Source: Vibrio metschnikovii CIP 69.14
GTDB lineage: Bacteria > Pseudomonadota > Gammaproteobacteria > Enterobacterales > Vibrionaceae
Assembly (NCBI RefSeq): GCF_000176155.1
Contig: NZ_ACZO01000010.1
Span: forward strand, 1-54,221
Length of the DNA stretch: 54,221 nucleotides
Direction of reading: 5' to 3'
This document shows, piece after piece, positions 41,001 through 51,028 of the stretch (its first letter is position 1; every line of letters begins with the position of its first letter). Both the position numbers and the translations under genes were made by a program. The notes beneath the pieces were generated by a model. The model searched no databases. It worked only from the letters and a program-made list of their open reading frames with translations, and was not told the DNA's origin.

Positions 41001-42126
41001 CGGCTCGCCAGGGCGCATCATGCGGTAGATTTCAACTAACGCCGAAATTCGGTCAGAGGTACTGTCAACACGTAGTGTTTCAGACATGAACGGACCGTTA
41101 TCAAGATCGTTCGTAAAGAGAACTTCCAGCTTTTTGTAACCCGCTTGAGATAAAATGAGCGAGTACTTCCAAAGTAACTTCTTGGTTAGCGGCAAGGATC
41201 ACTTCACCCGTCGCTTCATTGATGTAGTCTTTGGCTGAAATCTTGCCGACAATATAATCAACAGGAACTTCAATAAAACTGACTTCATCTTTTTCAAGCT
41301 GACGAATATGACGCGCAGTGACACGACGACCTTTTTCGACATAAACCTTACCATTAGATTCAATATCAAACGTTGCCGTTTCACCACGTAAACGCTCAGG
41401 CACCAACTCCATCATCAGAGTTTGGTCTTTGACTTCAAACTTAACTTTGTCAAAGAAGGTGTCTAGAACTTGTTCTGTGGTTTTACCTAGCGCACGCAAA
41501 ATAATTGACGCAGGCAGCTTACGACGACGGTCAATACGTACGTATAGGTTATCTTTAGGATCGAACTCAAAGTCGAGCCATGAACCACGGTAAGGGATCA
41601 CGCGTGCGTTATAAAGCACTTTACCAGAAGAGTGGGTTTTACCCTTATCGCTGTCGAAGAACACGCCTGGGCTTCGGTGCAGCTGGGATACGATAACCCG
41701 CTCAGTACCATTAATGACAAAGGTACCATTATCTGTCATGAGTGGAATTTCACCCATGTAGACTTCTTGTTCTTTAATATCTTTAACCGTGCCTGCCGGC
41801 GCGTCTTTGTCAAAGATCACTAGGCGTAATTTTACGCGTAGAGGTTTAGAATAAGTTACACCACGGATTTGACATTCTTTAACGTCAAAAACTGGCTCAC
41901 CAAGACGGTAGCTAACGTATTGCAGCTCTGAATTGCCGTTGTAGCTCTGGATTGGAAATACAGAACGAAAAGCAGCTTCAAGACCGTATTGCCCTTCTGG
42001 ATCCTGTTCGATAAATTTTTCGAACGAATCAAGCTGGATCGATAGCAGGTATGGAATGTCCAATACTTGTGGACGAGTACCAAAGTCCTTACGGATGCGC
42101 TTTTTCTCGGTATAAGAGTAAACCAT
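38097..42126 (-). CDS. rpoB: DNA-directed RNA polymerase subunit beta, interrupted by one extra base
   Basis: RpoB is the large catalytic polymerase subunit and the rifampicin target. The gene runs from ATG 42124-42126 (GAGG upstream) to the stop at 38097, but two frames are needed. Codons up to EVTLEVLA are in one frame, and [16 protein letters not shown] onward is in another. The span is 4030 nt, exactly one more than 1342 codons plus stop. The surplus base lies in the minus-strand CATTTTATC (A-run 41152-41155). Both halves are otherwise perfectly conserved. The rifampicin region ([16 protein letters not shown]...HKRRISALG) is wild type. An essential gene cannot be truly broken, so sequence error is most likely. 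Confidence 0.95.
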
Positions 42127-42303
42127 GGGGTTCCTCAGCTCGCTGATAAGTGACCCAAACTGTCCGCCTTTATTAAAAGGGGTAGGACAGTGACTAAATC
42201 GCTGTTTACTGTAGTGGCATCTCATATCGTTATGATTTAGATGCTTTTTGCAAGAATATGGAACGCTTAAACAGCGGGAAAATTCGCCCATACCCTACAG
42301 CGC

Positions 42304-42334
42304 AAAAAGGCTGGTGGTCAATAAACCACCAGCC
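42304..42334 (-). terminator. Attenuator/processing hairpin between rplL and rpoB
   Basis: GGCTGGTGGT (42309-42318) pairs perfectly with ACCACCAGCC (42325-42334); on the minus strand T5 follows. A second hairpin, TTAGCC-TTTC-GGCTAA (42336-42351), precedes it. The position between rplL and rpoB is that of the E. coli attenuator and RNase III site that set the ribosomal-protein to polymerase ratio. Confidence 0.85.
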
Positions 42335-42366
42335 ATTAGCCTTTCGGCTAAGGAATTAAGTAATAA

Positions 42367-42732
42367 TTACTTAACTTCAACAGTTGCACCAGCTTCTTCT
42401 AGCTGAGCTTTAAGAGCGTCAGCTTCAGCTTTGTCGATGCCTTCTTTTAGAGGTGCTGGAGCGCCGTCAACTAGTGCTTTAGCTTCTTTTAGGCCAAGAC
42501 CAGTTGCGCCACGTACTGCTTTGATTACAGCAACTTTGTTTGCGCCAGCAGCAGTTAGAATTACGTCGAATTCAGTTTGCTCTTCAACTTCAGCAGCAGC
42601 AGCGCCGCCAGAAACTACTGCAGCTGCAGCAGAAACACCGAACTTCTCTTCCATAGCAGAGATAAGTTCAACAACTTGCATTACAGACATTTCTGCAATA
42701 GCGTCTAGGATTTGCTCGTTAGTAATAGACAT
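42367..42732 (-). CDS. rplL: 50S ribosomal protein L7/L12
   Basis: L7/L12 forms the dimers of the ribosomal stalk that recruit translation factors. The 121-residue protein has an N-terminal dimerisation helix ([31 protein letters not shown]), an Ala/Val/Gly-rich hinge (about 33-52), and the C-terminal factor-binding domain ([32 protein letters not shown]). It follows rplJ by 59 bp. An attenuator separates it from rpoB. Confidence 0.98.
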   Translation of the reverse strand: MSITNEQILDAIAEMSVMQVVELISAMEEKFGVSAAAAVVSGGAAAAEVEEQTEFDVILTAAGANKVAVIKAVRGATGLGLKEAKALVDGAPAPLKEGIDKAEADALKAQLEEAGATVEVK

Positions 42733-42791
42733 AACAATTCTCTTTTAAGTCAACAATAAGTTTATTTAGCAACCAATAAAAAGCAAGGCAA

Positions 42792-43286
42792 TTAAGCCGC
42801 TTCAGCTTCTTTTTGATCGCGGATAGCAGCGATAGTACGCGCCAGCTTGCCAGCAGAAGCTTCTTTCATGCACATCATTAGTCGTGCAATTGCTTCGTCG
42901 TAAGTTGGTAGTGTCGCTAGTACTTCAGCGTCAGTAATTACGCCTTCAAATGCAGCTGCTTTGATCTCAAATGCTTTGTTCTCTTTAGCGAAGTCTTTAA
43001 AAAGACGCGCTGCAGCACCTGGGTGCTCGTTAGAGAATCCGATCAAAGTAGGACCTACGAATACGTCTTTCAGACATTCGTAAGCTGTGCCTTCTACAGC
43101 GCGACGTGCTAGAGTATTACGAACAACTCTCAGGTAAACACCCGCTTCACGCGCTTGTTTACGTAGAGAAGTCATCGCGCCTACTTGAACGCCACGAGAG
43201 TCAGCAACAACTGCAGAAAGTGCACCACTGGCCGCTTCGTTGACTTCAGCAACAATTGCTTTTTTGTCTTGAAGATTTAAAGCCAT
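42792..43286 (-). CDS. rplJ: 50S ribosomal protein L10
   Basis: L10 anchors the L7/L12 dimers to 23S rRNA. In E. coli the L10-L7/L12 complex also represses translation of its own mRNA. The 164-residue protein begins [27 protein letters not shown] and ends in the helix that carries L7/L12 dimers. The 271-bp upstream region contains its own promoter (43525-43552) and a long leader suited to autoregulation. Confidence 0.97.
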   Translation of the reverse strand: MALNLQDKKAIVAEVNEAASGALSAVVADSRGVQVGAMTSLRKQAREAGVYLRVVRNTLARRAVEGTAYECLKDVFVGPTLIGFSNEHPGAAARLFKDFAKENKAFEIKAAAFEGVITDAEVLATLPTYDEAIARLMMCMKEASAGKLARTIAAIRDQKEAEAA

Positions 43287-43524
43287 CTTGGATTGCTCCT
43301 GGTTGTCGTTACACCACTCACTATTATCACAACAGTGAGAGATTATTAGGTGCAGTCCCAGAAGAAAGGTAACTTATAAAAATAAGAGCTTTCTGTCAGT
43401 TCGGGCACCATCTACGTAGGTTTTATTAAGTTATCGAATTGATAACGCCTACGGTCTTGGACGGAGACTGTGTCATAGTTCAAAGAACCAAAGTTCAGCC
43501 CCAACCACAAATATTAGGCGCAAA
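43287..43524 (-). promoter_or_regulatory. rplJL mRNA leader (probable L10 autoregulatory leader)
   Basis: About 235 nt lie between the rplJ promoter and the rplJ start, with no coding frame. Self-complementary pieces are visible: GGCGTTATCAATT/AATTCGATAACTT-type pairing near 43430-43450 and TCTCACTGTTGTGATAATAGTGAG near 43315-43340. The position equals the E. coli L10 leader. The fold itself was not computed, so the functional assignment rests on location and length. Confidence 0.6.
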
Positions 43525-43552
43525 ATTATACATAAATTTCGCGCCTAAGCAA
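43525..43552 (-). promoter_or_regulatory. Promoter of rplJL-rpoBC
   Basis: On the minus strand TTGCTT (43547-43552) is 16 nt from TATAAT (43525-43530). The region reads GGCGCGAAATTTATGTATAA and continues TTTTGCGCC, so the -10 box sits inside an imperfect dyad with GGCGC/GCGCC ends. It overlaps the end of rplA, as the internal rplJ promoter does in E. coli. Confidence 0.8.
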
Positions 43553-43557
43553 AGGAA

Positions 43558-44259
43558 TTATATTTTAGTGTTCAGCGTTAACTGATCAACAGCAACACCT
43601 GCACCCATCGTCGTAGAGATGCTTACTTTCTTCACGTAAGTACCTTTCGCTGATGATGGTTTTGCTTTCTTAAGCGCAACAAGCAGAGCTTCTAAGTTCT
43701 CTTGCAGTTGGTTAGCTTCGAAAGTCACTTTGCCGATAGTGCTGTGGATAATACCGTTCTTGTCATTACGGTAACGAACCTGGCCTGCTTTCGCATTTTT
43801 CACTGCTTCAGCAACGTTAGGAGTTACAGTACCAACTTTCGGGTTTGGCATTAGACCACGAGGACCAAGAATGGTACCCAATTGACCAACAACACGCATT
43901 GCATCTGGAGAAGCAATCACAACGTCGAAGTTCATTTCACCTTTTTTCACTTGCTCAGCAAGATCTTCCATACCCACTAGGTCTGCACCAGCAGCTTTAG
44001 CCGCTTCAGCATTAGCACCTTGAGTGAATACTGCAACGCGAACGTCACGACCAGTACCGTGTGGTAGTACAGTTGCACCACGTACGTTTTGGTCAGATTT
44101 ACGAGCATCGATACCGAGGTTCACAGCAACATCTACAGATTCAACAAATTTAGCTGTCGCTAGTTCTTTAAGAAGAGCAACTGCTTCGTTGATTTCGTAT
44201 TCTTTTGTTGCGTCAACTTTTTCACGAATTGTACGCATGCGCTTAGTTAATTTTGCCAT
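43558..44259 (-). CDS. rplA: 50S ribosomal protein L1
   Basis: L1 forms the mobile stalk at the E site and, in E. coli, represses its own rplKA mRNA. The 233-residue protein is family length with the typical [16 protein letters not shown] start and the conserved [22 protein letters not shown] and [18 protein letters not shown] segments. It follows rplK by 4 bp. The rplJ promoter begins just downstream. Confidence 0.98.
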   Translation of the reverse strand: MAKLTKRMRTIREKVDATKEYEINEAVALLKELATAKFVESVDVAVNLGIDARKSDQNVRGATVLPHGTGRDVRVAVFTQGANAEAAKAAGADLVGMEDLAEQVKKGEMNFDVVIASPDAMRVVGQLGTILGPRGLMPNPKVGTVTPNVAEAVKNAKAGQVRYRNDKNGIIHSTIGKVTFEANQLQENLEALLVALKKAKPSSAKGTYVKKVSISTTMGAGVAVDQLTLNTKI

Positions 44260-44263
44260 GATC

Positions 44264-44692
44264 TTAACCCTCTACCACTAGGCCCATTGAACGAGCAGTA
44301 CCCGCAATAGAACGTTTCATCGCTTCAATATCAGCACCAGTCATATCAGCAGCTTTTAGTTCTGCGATTTCTTGGATTTGTGCGTCAGTGATCGTACCCA
44401 CTTTTTCAGTGTTTGGACGACCAGAACCAGACTTAAGGCCAGCCGCTTTCTTAAGTAGAACTGCTGCAGGAGGAGTCTTAGTGATGAACGTAAAAGAACG
44501 GTCGCTGTATACAGTGATAACAACTGGAGTTGGTAGACCTTTCTCCATTGATTCTGTTTTTGCGTTGAACGCTTTACAGAATTCCATGATGTTAACACCT
44601 TTTTGACCTAGAGCAGGACCAACTGGTGGACTTGGGTTTGCCATACCAGCTGCAACTTGCAACTTGATATAAGCTTCAACTTTCTTAGCCAT
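44264..44692 (-). CDS. rplK: 50S ribosomal protein L11
   Basis: L11 binds the GTPase-associated region of 23S rRNA and is needed for RelA activation by uncharged tRNA. The 142-residue protein starts [32 protein letters not shown], containing the Pro-rich thiostrepton-region segment, and is full length. A strong promoter lies at 44775-44803, with a leader of about 75 nt where L1 autoregulation would act. Confidence 0.98.
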   Translation of the reverse strand: MAKKVEAYIKLQVAAGMANPSPPVGPALGQKGVNIMEFCKAFNAKTESMEKGLPTPVVITVYSDRSFTFITKTPPAAVLLKKAAGLKSGSGRPNTEKVGTITDAQIQEIAELKAADMTGADIEAMKRSIAGTARSMGLVVEG

Positions 44693-44774
44693 GATATTTC
44701 CTAATGATTGGGTGCAAACGCTAATATATTTATCAGCTCCCCAGTTTTACATAATGCCCGTAAAAAGGCGCGAA

Positions 44775-44803
44775 ATTATAATCTTATCTCACGCTTTTCA
44801 CAA
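44775..44803 (-). promoter_or_regulatory. Promoter of rplKA
   Basis: On the minus strand TTGTGA (44798-44803) is 17 nt from a perfect TATAAT (44775-44780), followed by a GC-rich start region (CGCGCC), typical of stringently controlled promoters. It lies between nusG and rplK. Confidence 0.85.
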
Positions 44804-44822
44804 GACTTAAATAGATGCTATT

Positions 44823-45371
44823 TTAGTCAAGTTTTTCTACTTGACCAAATTCGAGTTCAACTGGCGTTGCACGACCAAAGATAGAGACAGACACTTTCAG
44901 GCGACTTTTATCGTAATCGGTCTCTTCTACCGTACCATTGAAATCAGCAAATGGACCTTCTGTAACACGGACCACTTCACCGACCTCAAACATCGTTTTC
45001 GGACGTGGAGCTTCACTCGCTTTTTCTAAACGGTTCAAGATCGCATCGGCTTCTTTATCAGTAATTGGTGCTGGTCTATCCGAAGTGCCACCAATGAAGC
45101 CCATTACACGAGGAACACTACGTACCAAATGCCATGACTCATCATTCATAACCATTTGTACCAGCACGTAACCTGGGAAGAATTTACGCTCGCTCTTGCG
45201 ACGTTGGCCTGCGCGCATCTCCACCACTTCTTCCGTTGGAACCAGCACTTCACCAAAGTGCTCTTCCATCGCATGCATTTTTATATGCTCACGAAGTGAT
45301 TGAGCGACACGACCTTCAAACCCAGAAAAGGCTTGAACGACATACCAGCGTTTTTTTGGAGCTTCACTCAT
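44823..45371 (-). CDS. nusG: Transcription termination/antitermination protein NusG
   Basis: NusG bridges RNA polymerase with Rho or the S10-ribosome complex and suppresses pausing. The 182-residue protein has the NGN domain (about 6-115; [21 protein letters not shown] and [11 protein letters not shown]) and the C-terminal KOW domain (about 127-182; [21 protein letters not shown]). It follows secE by 12 bp and is cotranscribed with it. Confidence 0.98.
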   Translation of the reverse strand: MSEAPKKRWYVVQAFSGFEGRVAQSLREHIKMHAMEEHFGEVLVPTEEVVEMRAGQRRKSERKFFPGYVLVQMVMNDESWHLVRSVPRVMGFIGGTSDRPAPITDKEADAILNRLEKASEAPRPKTMFEVGEVVRVTEGPFADFNGTVEETDYDKSRLKVSVSIFGRATPVELEFGQVEKLD

Positions 45372-45383
45372 GTATTAAACCCT

Positions 45384-45764
45384 CTATACTCCAGTCACAA
45401 AAGACACTAGACGAACCATAATTCCATCAATGCCCCAAAGTGCTAAAGCCATTACAATACTTACAGCTAACACGATTAATGTTGTTTGCATGGTTTCTTG
45501 ACGCGTAGGCCACACCACTTTACGAACCTCCATCCGAGATTCGCGTGCAAAAACAATCGCAGCTTGACCTTTTACTGTGGTTGCCGCAACGCCAAGAGCG
45601 CCGGCAATTAACACAATGACACCTGCAGCACGTGCGACTACAGACCACTCACCATACAGGTAATTACCTACAACAGCAGCGGCCAACAATACGAAGGTAA
45701 TGACCCACTTCAACGTATCTAGCGCATTTGAGCTATCAGGAGTTTCAGCATTATTAGCTTTCAT
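45384..45764 (-). CDS. secE: Preprotein translocase subunit SecE
   Basis: SecE clamps SecY in the Sec translocon. From the ATG at 45762-45764 (AGGTTGG upstream) the protein is 126 residues, E. coli-like in length. It has three membrane segments (about 20-38, 45-63 and 95-115) and the conserved amphipathic SRMEVRKVVWPTRQETMQT. Longer in-frame starts add a non-conserved extension and are not preferred. A possible promoter (TTGTTT, 17 nt, TAGCAT) lies in the 170-bp spacer after the tufB terminator. Confidence 0.95.
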   Translation of the reverse strand: MKANNAETPDSSNALDTLKWVITFVLLAAAVVGNYLYGEWSVVARAAGVIVLIAGALGVAATTVKGQAAIVFARESRMEVRKVVWPTRQETMQTTLIVLAVSIVMALALWGIDGIMVRLVSFVTGV

Positions 45765-45937
45765 AAACCAACCTGTCACAAGTCTTACTATAGACGACAA
45801 CAGCCCCGCTGTTGCAGGGCAAATCCATTTCATCAGCTACACGGCTGATATACTGATTTTGACCAAGAAATAGTCTCGGCCCCTAAATTTCATGCTAGCG
45901 CTTGATGATAAAACAAACAAAGTGACTAACTGTGTAG

Positions 45938-45965
45938 AAAAAGGGCATCAAATGATGCCCTTTTT
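45938..45965. terminator. Terminator after tufB
   Basis: AAAAAGGGCATCA (45938-45950) and TGATGCCCTTTTT (45953-45965) form a near-continuous palindrome with T-runs on both strands. It lies 40 bp beyond the tufB stop and separates the tRNA-tufB unit from secE-nusG. Confidence 0.92.
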
Positions 45966-46004
45966 GCTACTGGATAGTCAAATCATTCTTCACAGAAACT
46001 GTGA

Positions 46005-47189
46005 TTAAGCGATAACTTTAGCTACAACACCAGCGCCTACTGTACGGCCACCTTCACGAATAGCAAAACGTAGACCTTCGTCCATCGCGATTGGTGCAAT
46101 TAGCTCTACAACCATCTTGATGTTGTCGCCTGGCATTACCATCTCTACGCCTTCTGGTAGAGAAATGTCACCAGTTACGTCCGTTGTACGGAAGTAGAAC
46201 TGTGGACGGTAGCCTTTGAAGAATGGAGTATGACGGCCACCTTCATCTTTTGACAGTACGTATACTTCTGATTCAAACTTCGTGTGTGGAGTGATTGAAC
46301 CAGGCTTCGCTAGTACTTGACCACGTTCTACGTCATCACGCTTAGTACCACGTAGTAGTGCACCTACGTTCTCACCTGCACGACCTTCGTCAAGCAGCTT
46401 ACGGAACATCTCTACACCTGTACAAGTAGTAGTCGTTGTATCTTTGATACCAACGATGGCAACTTCGTCACCTACACGTAGAATACCACGCTCGATACGA
46501 CCTGTTACTACGGTACCACGACCTTGAATTGAGAATACGTCTTCGATTGGCATTAGGAATGCTTGGTCTACTGCACGCTCAGGCTCTGGAATGTATGAAT
46601 CTAGCGCTTCTGCTAGTTCTACAATCTTCGCTTCCCACTGCTCTTCACCGTTCAATGCACCTAGTGCTGAACCTTGAATTACTGGTAGGTCGTCGCCTGG
46701 GAAATCGTACTCAGAAAGAAGTTCACGAACTTCCATCTCTACAAGTTCTAACAACTCTTCATCATCTACCATGTCACATTTGTTCATGAATACAACGATG
46801 TAAGGGATACCAACCTGACGGCCTAGTAGGATGTGCTCACGAGTTTGTGGCATTGGGCCATCTGTCGCAGCAACAACTAGGATACCACCGTCCATTTGCG
46901 CAGCACCTGTGATCATGTTTTTAACATAGTCAGCGTGTCCTGGGCAGTCTACGTGTGCGTAGTGACGTGATGGAGTTTGGTATTCTACGTGTGAAGTAGA
47001 AATAGTAATACCGCGCTCACGCTCTTCTGGAGCATTGTCGATTGACGCGAAGTCTTTCGCTTCACCGCCGTATACTTTTGCAAGTACAGTACAGATAGCT
47101 GCTGTTAGAGTGGTTTTACCGTGGTCAACGTGGCCGATAGTACCAACGTTTACGTGCGGTTTCGTACGTTCAAATTTTGCTTTAGACAT
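46005..47189 (-). CDS. tufB: Translation elongation factor Tu
   Basis: EF-Tu carries aminoacyl-tRNA to the ribosome as a GTP complex. From ATG 47187-47189 the product is 394 residues ([20 protein letters not shown]). Motifs are G1 GHVDHGKT (19-26), G3 DCPGH (81-85) and G4 NKCD (136-139). A longer in-frame start at 47240 is not supported. It follows tRNA-Thr by about 105 bp and is named tufB because of the tRNA operon context; a second copy (tufA) probably lies left of base 1. Confidence 0.98.
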   Translation of the reverse strand: MSKAKFERTKPHVNVGTIGHVDHGKTTLTAAICTVLAKVYGGEAKDFASIDNAPEERERGITISTSHVEYQTPSRHYAHVDCPGHADYVKNMITGAAQMDGGILVVAATDGPMPQTREHILLGRQVGIPYIVVFMNKCDMVDDEELLELVEMEVRELLSEYDFPGDDLPVIQGSALGALNGEEQWEAKIVELAEALDSYIPEPERAVDQAFLMPIEDVFSIQGRGTVVTGRIERGILRVGDEVAIVGIKDTTTTTCTGVEMFRKLLDEGRAGENVGALLRGTKRDDVERGQVLAKPGSITPHTKFESEVYVLSKDEGGRHTPFFKGYRPQFYFRTTDVTGDISLPEGVEMVMPGDNIKMVVELIAPIAMDEGLRFAIREGGRTVGAGVVAKVIA

Positions 47190-47293
47190 GAGTTGTCCCT
47201 CTAGGTACGGATGTATGTGGCTTTGTTTATGACCACGCAACCAAAAAAAGTTCGGTAATAATTATATAGTAAAAGGAAATCTTTGCTTAGAGC

Positions 47294-47369
<76 letters not shown>

Positions 47370-47382
47370 ACTCTAAAATGAG

Positions 47383-47457
<75 letters not shown>

Positions 47458-47492
47458 AACACGTAACTCTGTGAGCTATTTCCTTTACAATA

Positions 47493-47577
<85 letters not shown>

Positions 47578-47604
47578 AAATTTTTATCTTCCGATTAAAG
47601 AAGA

Positions 47605-47680
<76 letters not shown>

Positions 47681-47693
47681 ATAAGTGGGGCGC

Positions 47694-47722
47694 ATTCTAT
47701 TGAATGATCTCAGCGCTTGCAA
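47694..47722 (-). promoter_or_regulatory. Promoter of the tRNA-tufB operon
   Basis: On the minus strand TTGCAA (47717-47722) is 17 nt from TAGAAT (47694-47699), followed by a GC-rich discriminator (GCGCCCC). Upstream A/T tracts (AATAAAAAATGCTTTTTTTT, near 47735-47755) resemble an UP element. This is the typical layout of a stable-RNA promoter. Confidence 0.88.
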
Positions 47723-47885
47723 GTCTAATCGGCAAAAAAAAGCATTTTTTATTCGGCCTGAGCTTATTCGCTGTTTTTTTATTCATTTTTTTGCTTAATC
47801 GCCAATTCTCGTGCGTTTCTGATTTGCAATCTCAGTAGCATATTGTATGTTGCCTGCTTCTTCTAATACTACAACTGAACCTTTT

Positions 47886-48809
47886 ATGAGCCCATATTTG
47901 TCTTTTGCTCGTCACCAATGGGCTGAGTTACGTAACTCAGTCACTATGACTCTGTCAGAACATGATCTGCAAGAATTACAAGGTATTAATGAAAGCCTAA
48001 CGATGAAAGAAGCGGTAGAAATTTATCTTCCTTTGGCAAGGTTATTAAATTTGTATGTTGCGGCCAGACAAAGTCGTAATACCGTTCTCAACCAATTTTT
48101 AGGTCATGCAGAGAAAGCTCCGCCATTTATTATCGGTATTGCAGGTAGTGTAGCGGTAGGTAAAAGTACGACAGCACGCTTATTGAGAGCATTGCTCTCT
48201 CGTTGGGATAATCATCCTAAAGTTGAGTTAATCACTACTGATGGTTTTCTGTACCCTAATAGAATCTTGCATGAACGGAATATCATGCATAAAAAAGGCT
48301 TTCCAGAATCATACGATATTCGACGCTTGGTGCAGTTTGTCTCTGATGTAAAAGCAGGACAACCTCATGTTACTGCGCCCATTTACTCGCATTTAACCTA
48401 CGATATCACTTCTCAACAGAAAATTGTCGATCGGCCAGACGTTTTAATTATTGAAGGGTTAAATGTATTACAAAGTGGCATGGATTACCCTCATGATCCA
48501 CATCGGGTCTTCATCTCTGATTTTTTAGATTTTTCTATCTATGTTGATGCCGATGCTGAATTAATTGAAAAATGGTATATCGATCGCTTTATGAAGTTTC
48601 GTCATGGGGCCTTTAAAAAGCCAGAATCATACTTCAATCACTATACACAGTTGACTGAGCAAGAAGCGAAAGCCAAAGCGCAACATATATGGAACTCAAT
48701 CAATGGTAAAAATCTCCAAGAAAACATTTTACCCACCAAAGAGCGAGCTCAATTAATTTTAAGGAAAGGGCTTTGCCATAGTGTTGAAGAAGTACTGTTA
48801 CGCAAGTAA
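47886..48809 (+). CDS. coaA: Type I pantothenate kinase
   Basis: CoaA phosphorylates pantothenate, the first and feedback-regulated step of coenzyme A synthesis. From the ATG at 47886 the product is 307 residues ([15 protein letters not shown]); an ATG at 47847 would add 13. Neither has a good ribosome binding site, and I prefer the start that matches the conserved N-terminus. The P-loop is [15 protein letters not shown], and the [12 protein letters not shown] and [17 protein letters not shown] motifs follow. It diverges from the tRNA-tufB operon, as in E. coli. Confidence 0.95.
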   Translation: MSPYLSFARHQWAELRNSVTMTLSEHDLQELQGINESLTMKEAVEIYLPLARLLNLYVAARQSRNTVLNQFLGHAEKAPPFIIGIAGSVAVGKSTTARLLRALLSRWDNHPKVELITTDGFLYPNRILHERNIMHKKGFPESYDIRRLVQFVSDVKAGQPHVTAPIYSHLTYDITSQQKIVDRPDVLIIEGLNVLQSGMDYPHDPHRVFISDFLDFSIYVDADAELIEKWYIDRFMKFRHGAFKKPESYFNHYTQLTEQEAKAKAQHIWNSINGKNLQENILPTKERAQLILRKGLCHSVEEVLLRK

Positions 48810-48838
48810 ATCAGACAATGCGATACTCTGGTTGAATT

Positions 48839-48893
48839 GAAAATGACTTGATCTAGTGAAGCTTAAACAGCACAACTTTAAAAAGTCATTTTC
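48839..48893. repeat. 11-bp inverted repeat between coaA and birA
   Basis: GAAAATGACTT (48839-48849) and AAGTCATTTTC (48883-48893) pair perfectly across a 33-nt centre, in the 150-bp convergent spacer. There is no T-run, so its role as a terminator is doubtful. Confidence 0.5.
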
Positions 48894-48959
48894 TACTCTA
48901 ATGTCAAGTTATTATGGCAGAAGCTTTTCATCATTAATCGGTCGTTCAAAGGCAATAAC

Positions 48960-49928
48960 TTATTCGTCATCACCTTTGCGTAAAGAAATTTCACCACCAA
49001 GATAACTTTTTATTCCTTCAGGCGTTTCAAGTAAAACACCACCACTCTGATCAATACCTCGCTCAATTCCAGTAATTTTATTCGGTCCAATGATGAGGTG
49101 AACTCGACGACCTAAAAAGTTATCCAACCGATTCCAACGCTCAACAAACTCTTGCATGCCGTGCTGTTCATAGTTCTCCAGTGATCGATTTAGAGCTTGT
49201 ATAAGTTTAATCACCAATTGGTTGCGATCGATATCCTCTTGACCAAGCACTTGTGACAAACTGGTCCAAGGCTGATCAATAGCTATATTTTCATCTTGCA
49301 TAATCAGGTTCATACCGATACCGATCACTAAGTGAGCCGCTCCGCCCGCTTGCCCCGACATTTCAACCAGAATTCCTGCTAATTTACGGTCTTGATAATA
49401 AAGATCATTCGGCCATTTCAATTTAATCCCATTAAGGCCCATTTCCTCAAGTGCTTCTACTATCGCAACTCCAATGACGAGGCTTAAGCCCATCGCGGCA
49501 GCCATACCCGCATCTAAACGCCAGTACATGGAGAAATAAAGGTTAGAACCAAAAGGCGAGACCCAATGCCGCCCCCGGCGACCACGACCCTTATTTTGAT
49601 ATTCAGCGATACAAACCGTTCCAGAGGAGATCATGTGCGAATTATCTAATAAATATTGATTGGTTGAATCAATAATAGGATGCAATTCAACAGGGTTAGT
49701 TACTTGAGAACGAATACGATGCTCATCCAACATCATCAGCGGTCGAGCAAGCTGATAACCTTTGCCTTGCACCCGATGAATATCCATTCCCCATTGTTGA
49801 ATACCTTGAATATGTTTACTGATGGCTGCTCGCGACATGCCAAGCAATTCTCCCAGTGCCTCACCAGAGTGAAAATGTCCATCAGAGAGCATCTTTAATA
49901 AGCGTAACTTAACACTGTGATCTTTCAT
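48960..49928 (-). CDS. birA: Biotin-protein ligase / biotin operon repressor BirA
   Basis: BirA attaches biotin to the acetyl-CoA carboxylase carrier protein and, as biotinyl-AMP-bound dimer, represses bio genes. The 322-residue protein keeps the N-terminal winged helix (about 5-60; GEALGELLGMSRAAISKHIQGI), the adenylate-binding GRGRRG loop (114-119), KWPND (171-175) with Lys182 in RKLAG, and the C-terminal SH3-like domain. It is therefore the bifunctional form. Its ATG overlaps the murB TAA by one base. Confidence 0.96.
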   Translation of the reverse strand: MKDHSVKLRLLKMLSDGHFHSGEALGELLGMSRAAISKHIQGIQQWGMDIHRVQGKGYQLARPLMMLDEHRIRSQVTNPVELHPIIDSTNQYLLDNSHMISSGTVCIAEYQNKGRGRRGRHWVSPFGSNLYFSMYWRLDAGMAAAMGLSLVIGVAIVEALEEMGLNGIKLKWPNDLYYQDRKLAGILVEMSGQAGGAAHLVIGIGMNLIMQDENIAIDQPWTSLSQVLGQEDIDRNQLVIKLIQALNRSLENYEQHGMQEFVERWNRLDNFLGRRVHLIIGPNKITGIERGIDQSGGVLLETPEGIKSYLGGEISLRKGDDE

Positions 49929-50969
49929 TATTTCGTCTCTATTAACGCTGATAAGTGAGTTTCTGAGACTGAACCAATAAAGCGCACTTCATGCTCAAGA
50001 GGGACTTTAAACTTATCGTATACCGTCTTACAAATTTGCTTTGCTAAACCAATAATATCTCGTGCCGTTGCATTGTTCTTATTGATGATGACTAAGGCTT
50101 GTTTGGGGTGCACTTGTGCTCCACCGAACGTATATCCCTTTAATCCTGCTTGTTCAATTAGCCAACCTGCCGCTAATTTAACACCTTGCTCTGTAGGATA
50201 AGCGACCAGATTTGGACACTGCTTTTTTAAAGTTTCAAACACGGCTTGATCAACCACTGGGTTTTTAAAAAAACTGCCCGCATTACCGAATACTACTGGA
50301 TCTGGCAGTTTATCTTTTCTCACCTGACAAACGGTGTAATAGATATCCTCCGCCGTACAAGTCGATGGGCAAAGCTTGCAATGGTCCGTAAGACAAAAGA
50401 GGTTTCCAATCCTTACTTAGGCGCAGTCCTACTGCGACTACAAGCGCTTTACCACATAAATCTTGTTTGAAAATAGAGTCACGATAACCGAATTGACAGT
50501 CAGAAACGCTTAATCTTTTAATAGTGAAACTCTCTAAGCACAAGTAATCGACATAATGACAAACCGCCTTAAATTCTATGCCATAAGCACCAATATTTTG
50601 AATAGGTGCAGAACCAGCACAGCCCGGGATCAAGGCTAAGTTTTCTAATCCTGGTAAACCTTGCTGAATAGACCATTCGACTAAACTTGGCCAATCTTCT
50701 CCGCCGGCAACATGTAAGTAGTGAAAGTCAGCATCTTGTCTATGCTCAATACCTAACAGGCGATTGACCATCACCAAGCCTTGGTAAGGCTCGGTAAATA
50801 ACACATTGCTTCCCTTACCTAACATCAATTTCGGCCGATCAGCCCACTCATCAGATTGATGCAGTACAATCAGATCATCGACAGATTCAATTACCGCTAA
50901 ATATTGGCAAGTCTGATCAAGACCGAAAGTATGATAAGACTTAAGATTTGCATTATGATGTAGTTGCAT
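49928..50969 (-). CDS. murB: UDP-N-acetylenolpyruvoylglucosamine reductase, interrupted by one extra base
   Basis: MurB is the FAD enzyme that reduces enolpyruvyl-UDP-GlcNAc to UDP-MurNAc in peptidoglycan synthesis. The N-terminal two-thirds (from MQLHHNANLKSYHTFG, through the FAD-binding LGKGSNVLFT and NIGAYGIEF, to LLSYGPLQALPID) and the rest (TAEDIYYTVCQVRKDKLPDP, GNAGSFFKNP with the catalytic Ser, EVRFIG) are in different frames. The span is 1042 nt, one more than 346 codons plus stop. The change lies near the TT at 50359-50360 (minus strand GACTTGTACG). The gene is essential and both parts are undamaged, so a sequence error is likely. Confidence 0.93.
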
Positions 50970-51028
50970 GAGACTCTTTGCCTAAATAAAACTCATGCTA
51001 TTCTACAACAGATACTTTGATAAGACAG

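Noticed and set aside
41140..41160. Programmed ribosomal frameshifting in rpoB
   Set aside because: No slippery site with stimulatory structure is evident, the shift would need a +1 skip in a gene needed at high level, and two other core genes show the same kind of one-base surplus; an assembly error is simpler.
42127..42291. N-terminal extension of RpoB by 55 codons
   Set aside because: It would translate the rplL-rpoB linker; the conserved [16 protein letters not shown] start at 42126 has its own GAGG site.
45765..45833. N-terminal extension of SecE by 23 codons
   Set aside because: The extension is not conserved and would add an unneeded hydrophobic stretch; ATG 45764 has a ribosome binding site.
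47190..47240. N-terminal extension of EF-Tu from an upstream start
   Set aside because: The added 17 residues are not part of EF-Tu; the ATG at 47187-47189 has a ribosome binding site and gives the conserved [12 protein letters not shown] start.
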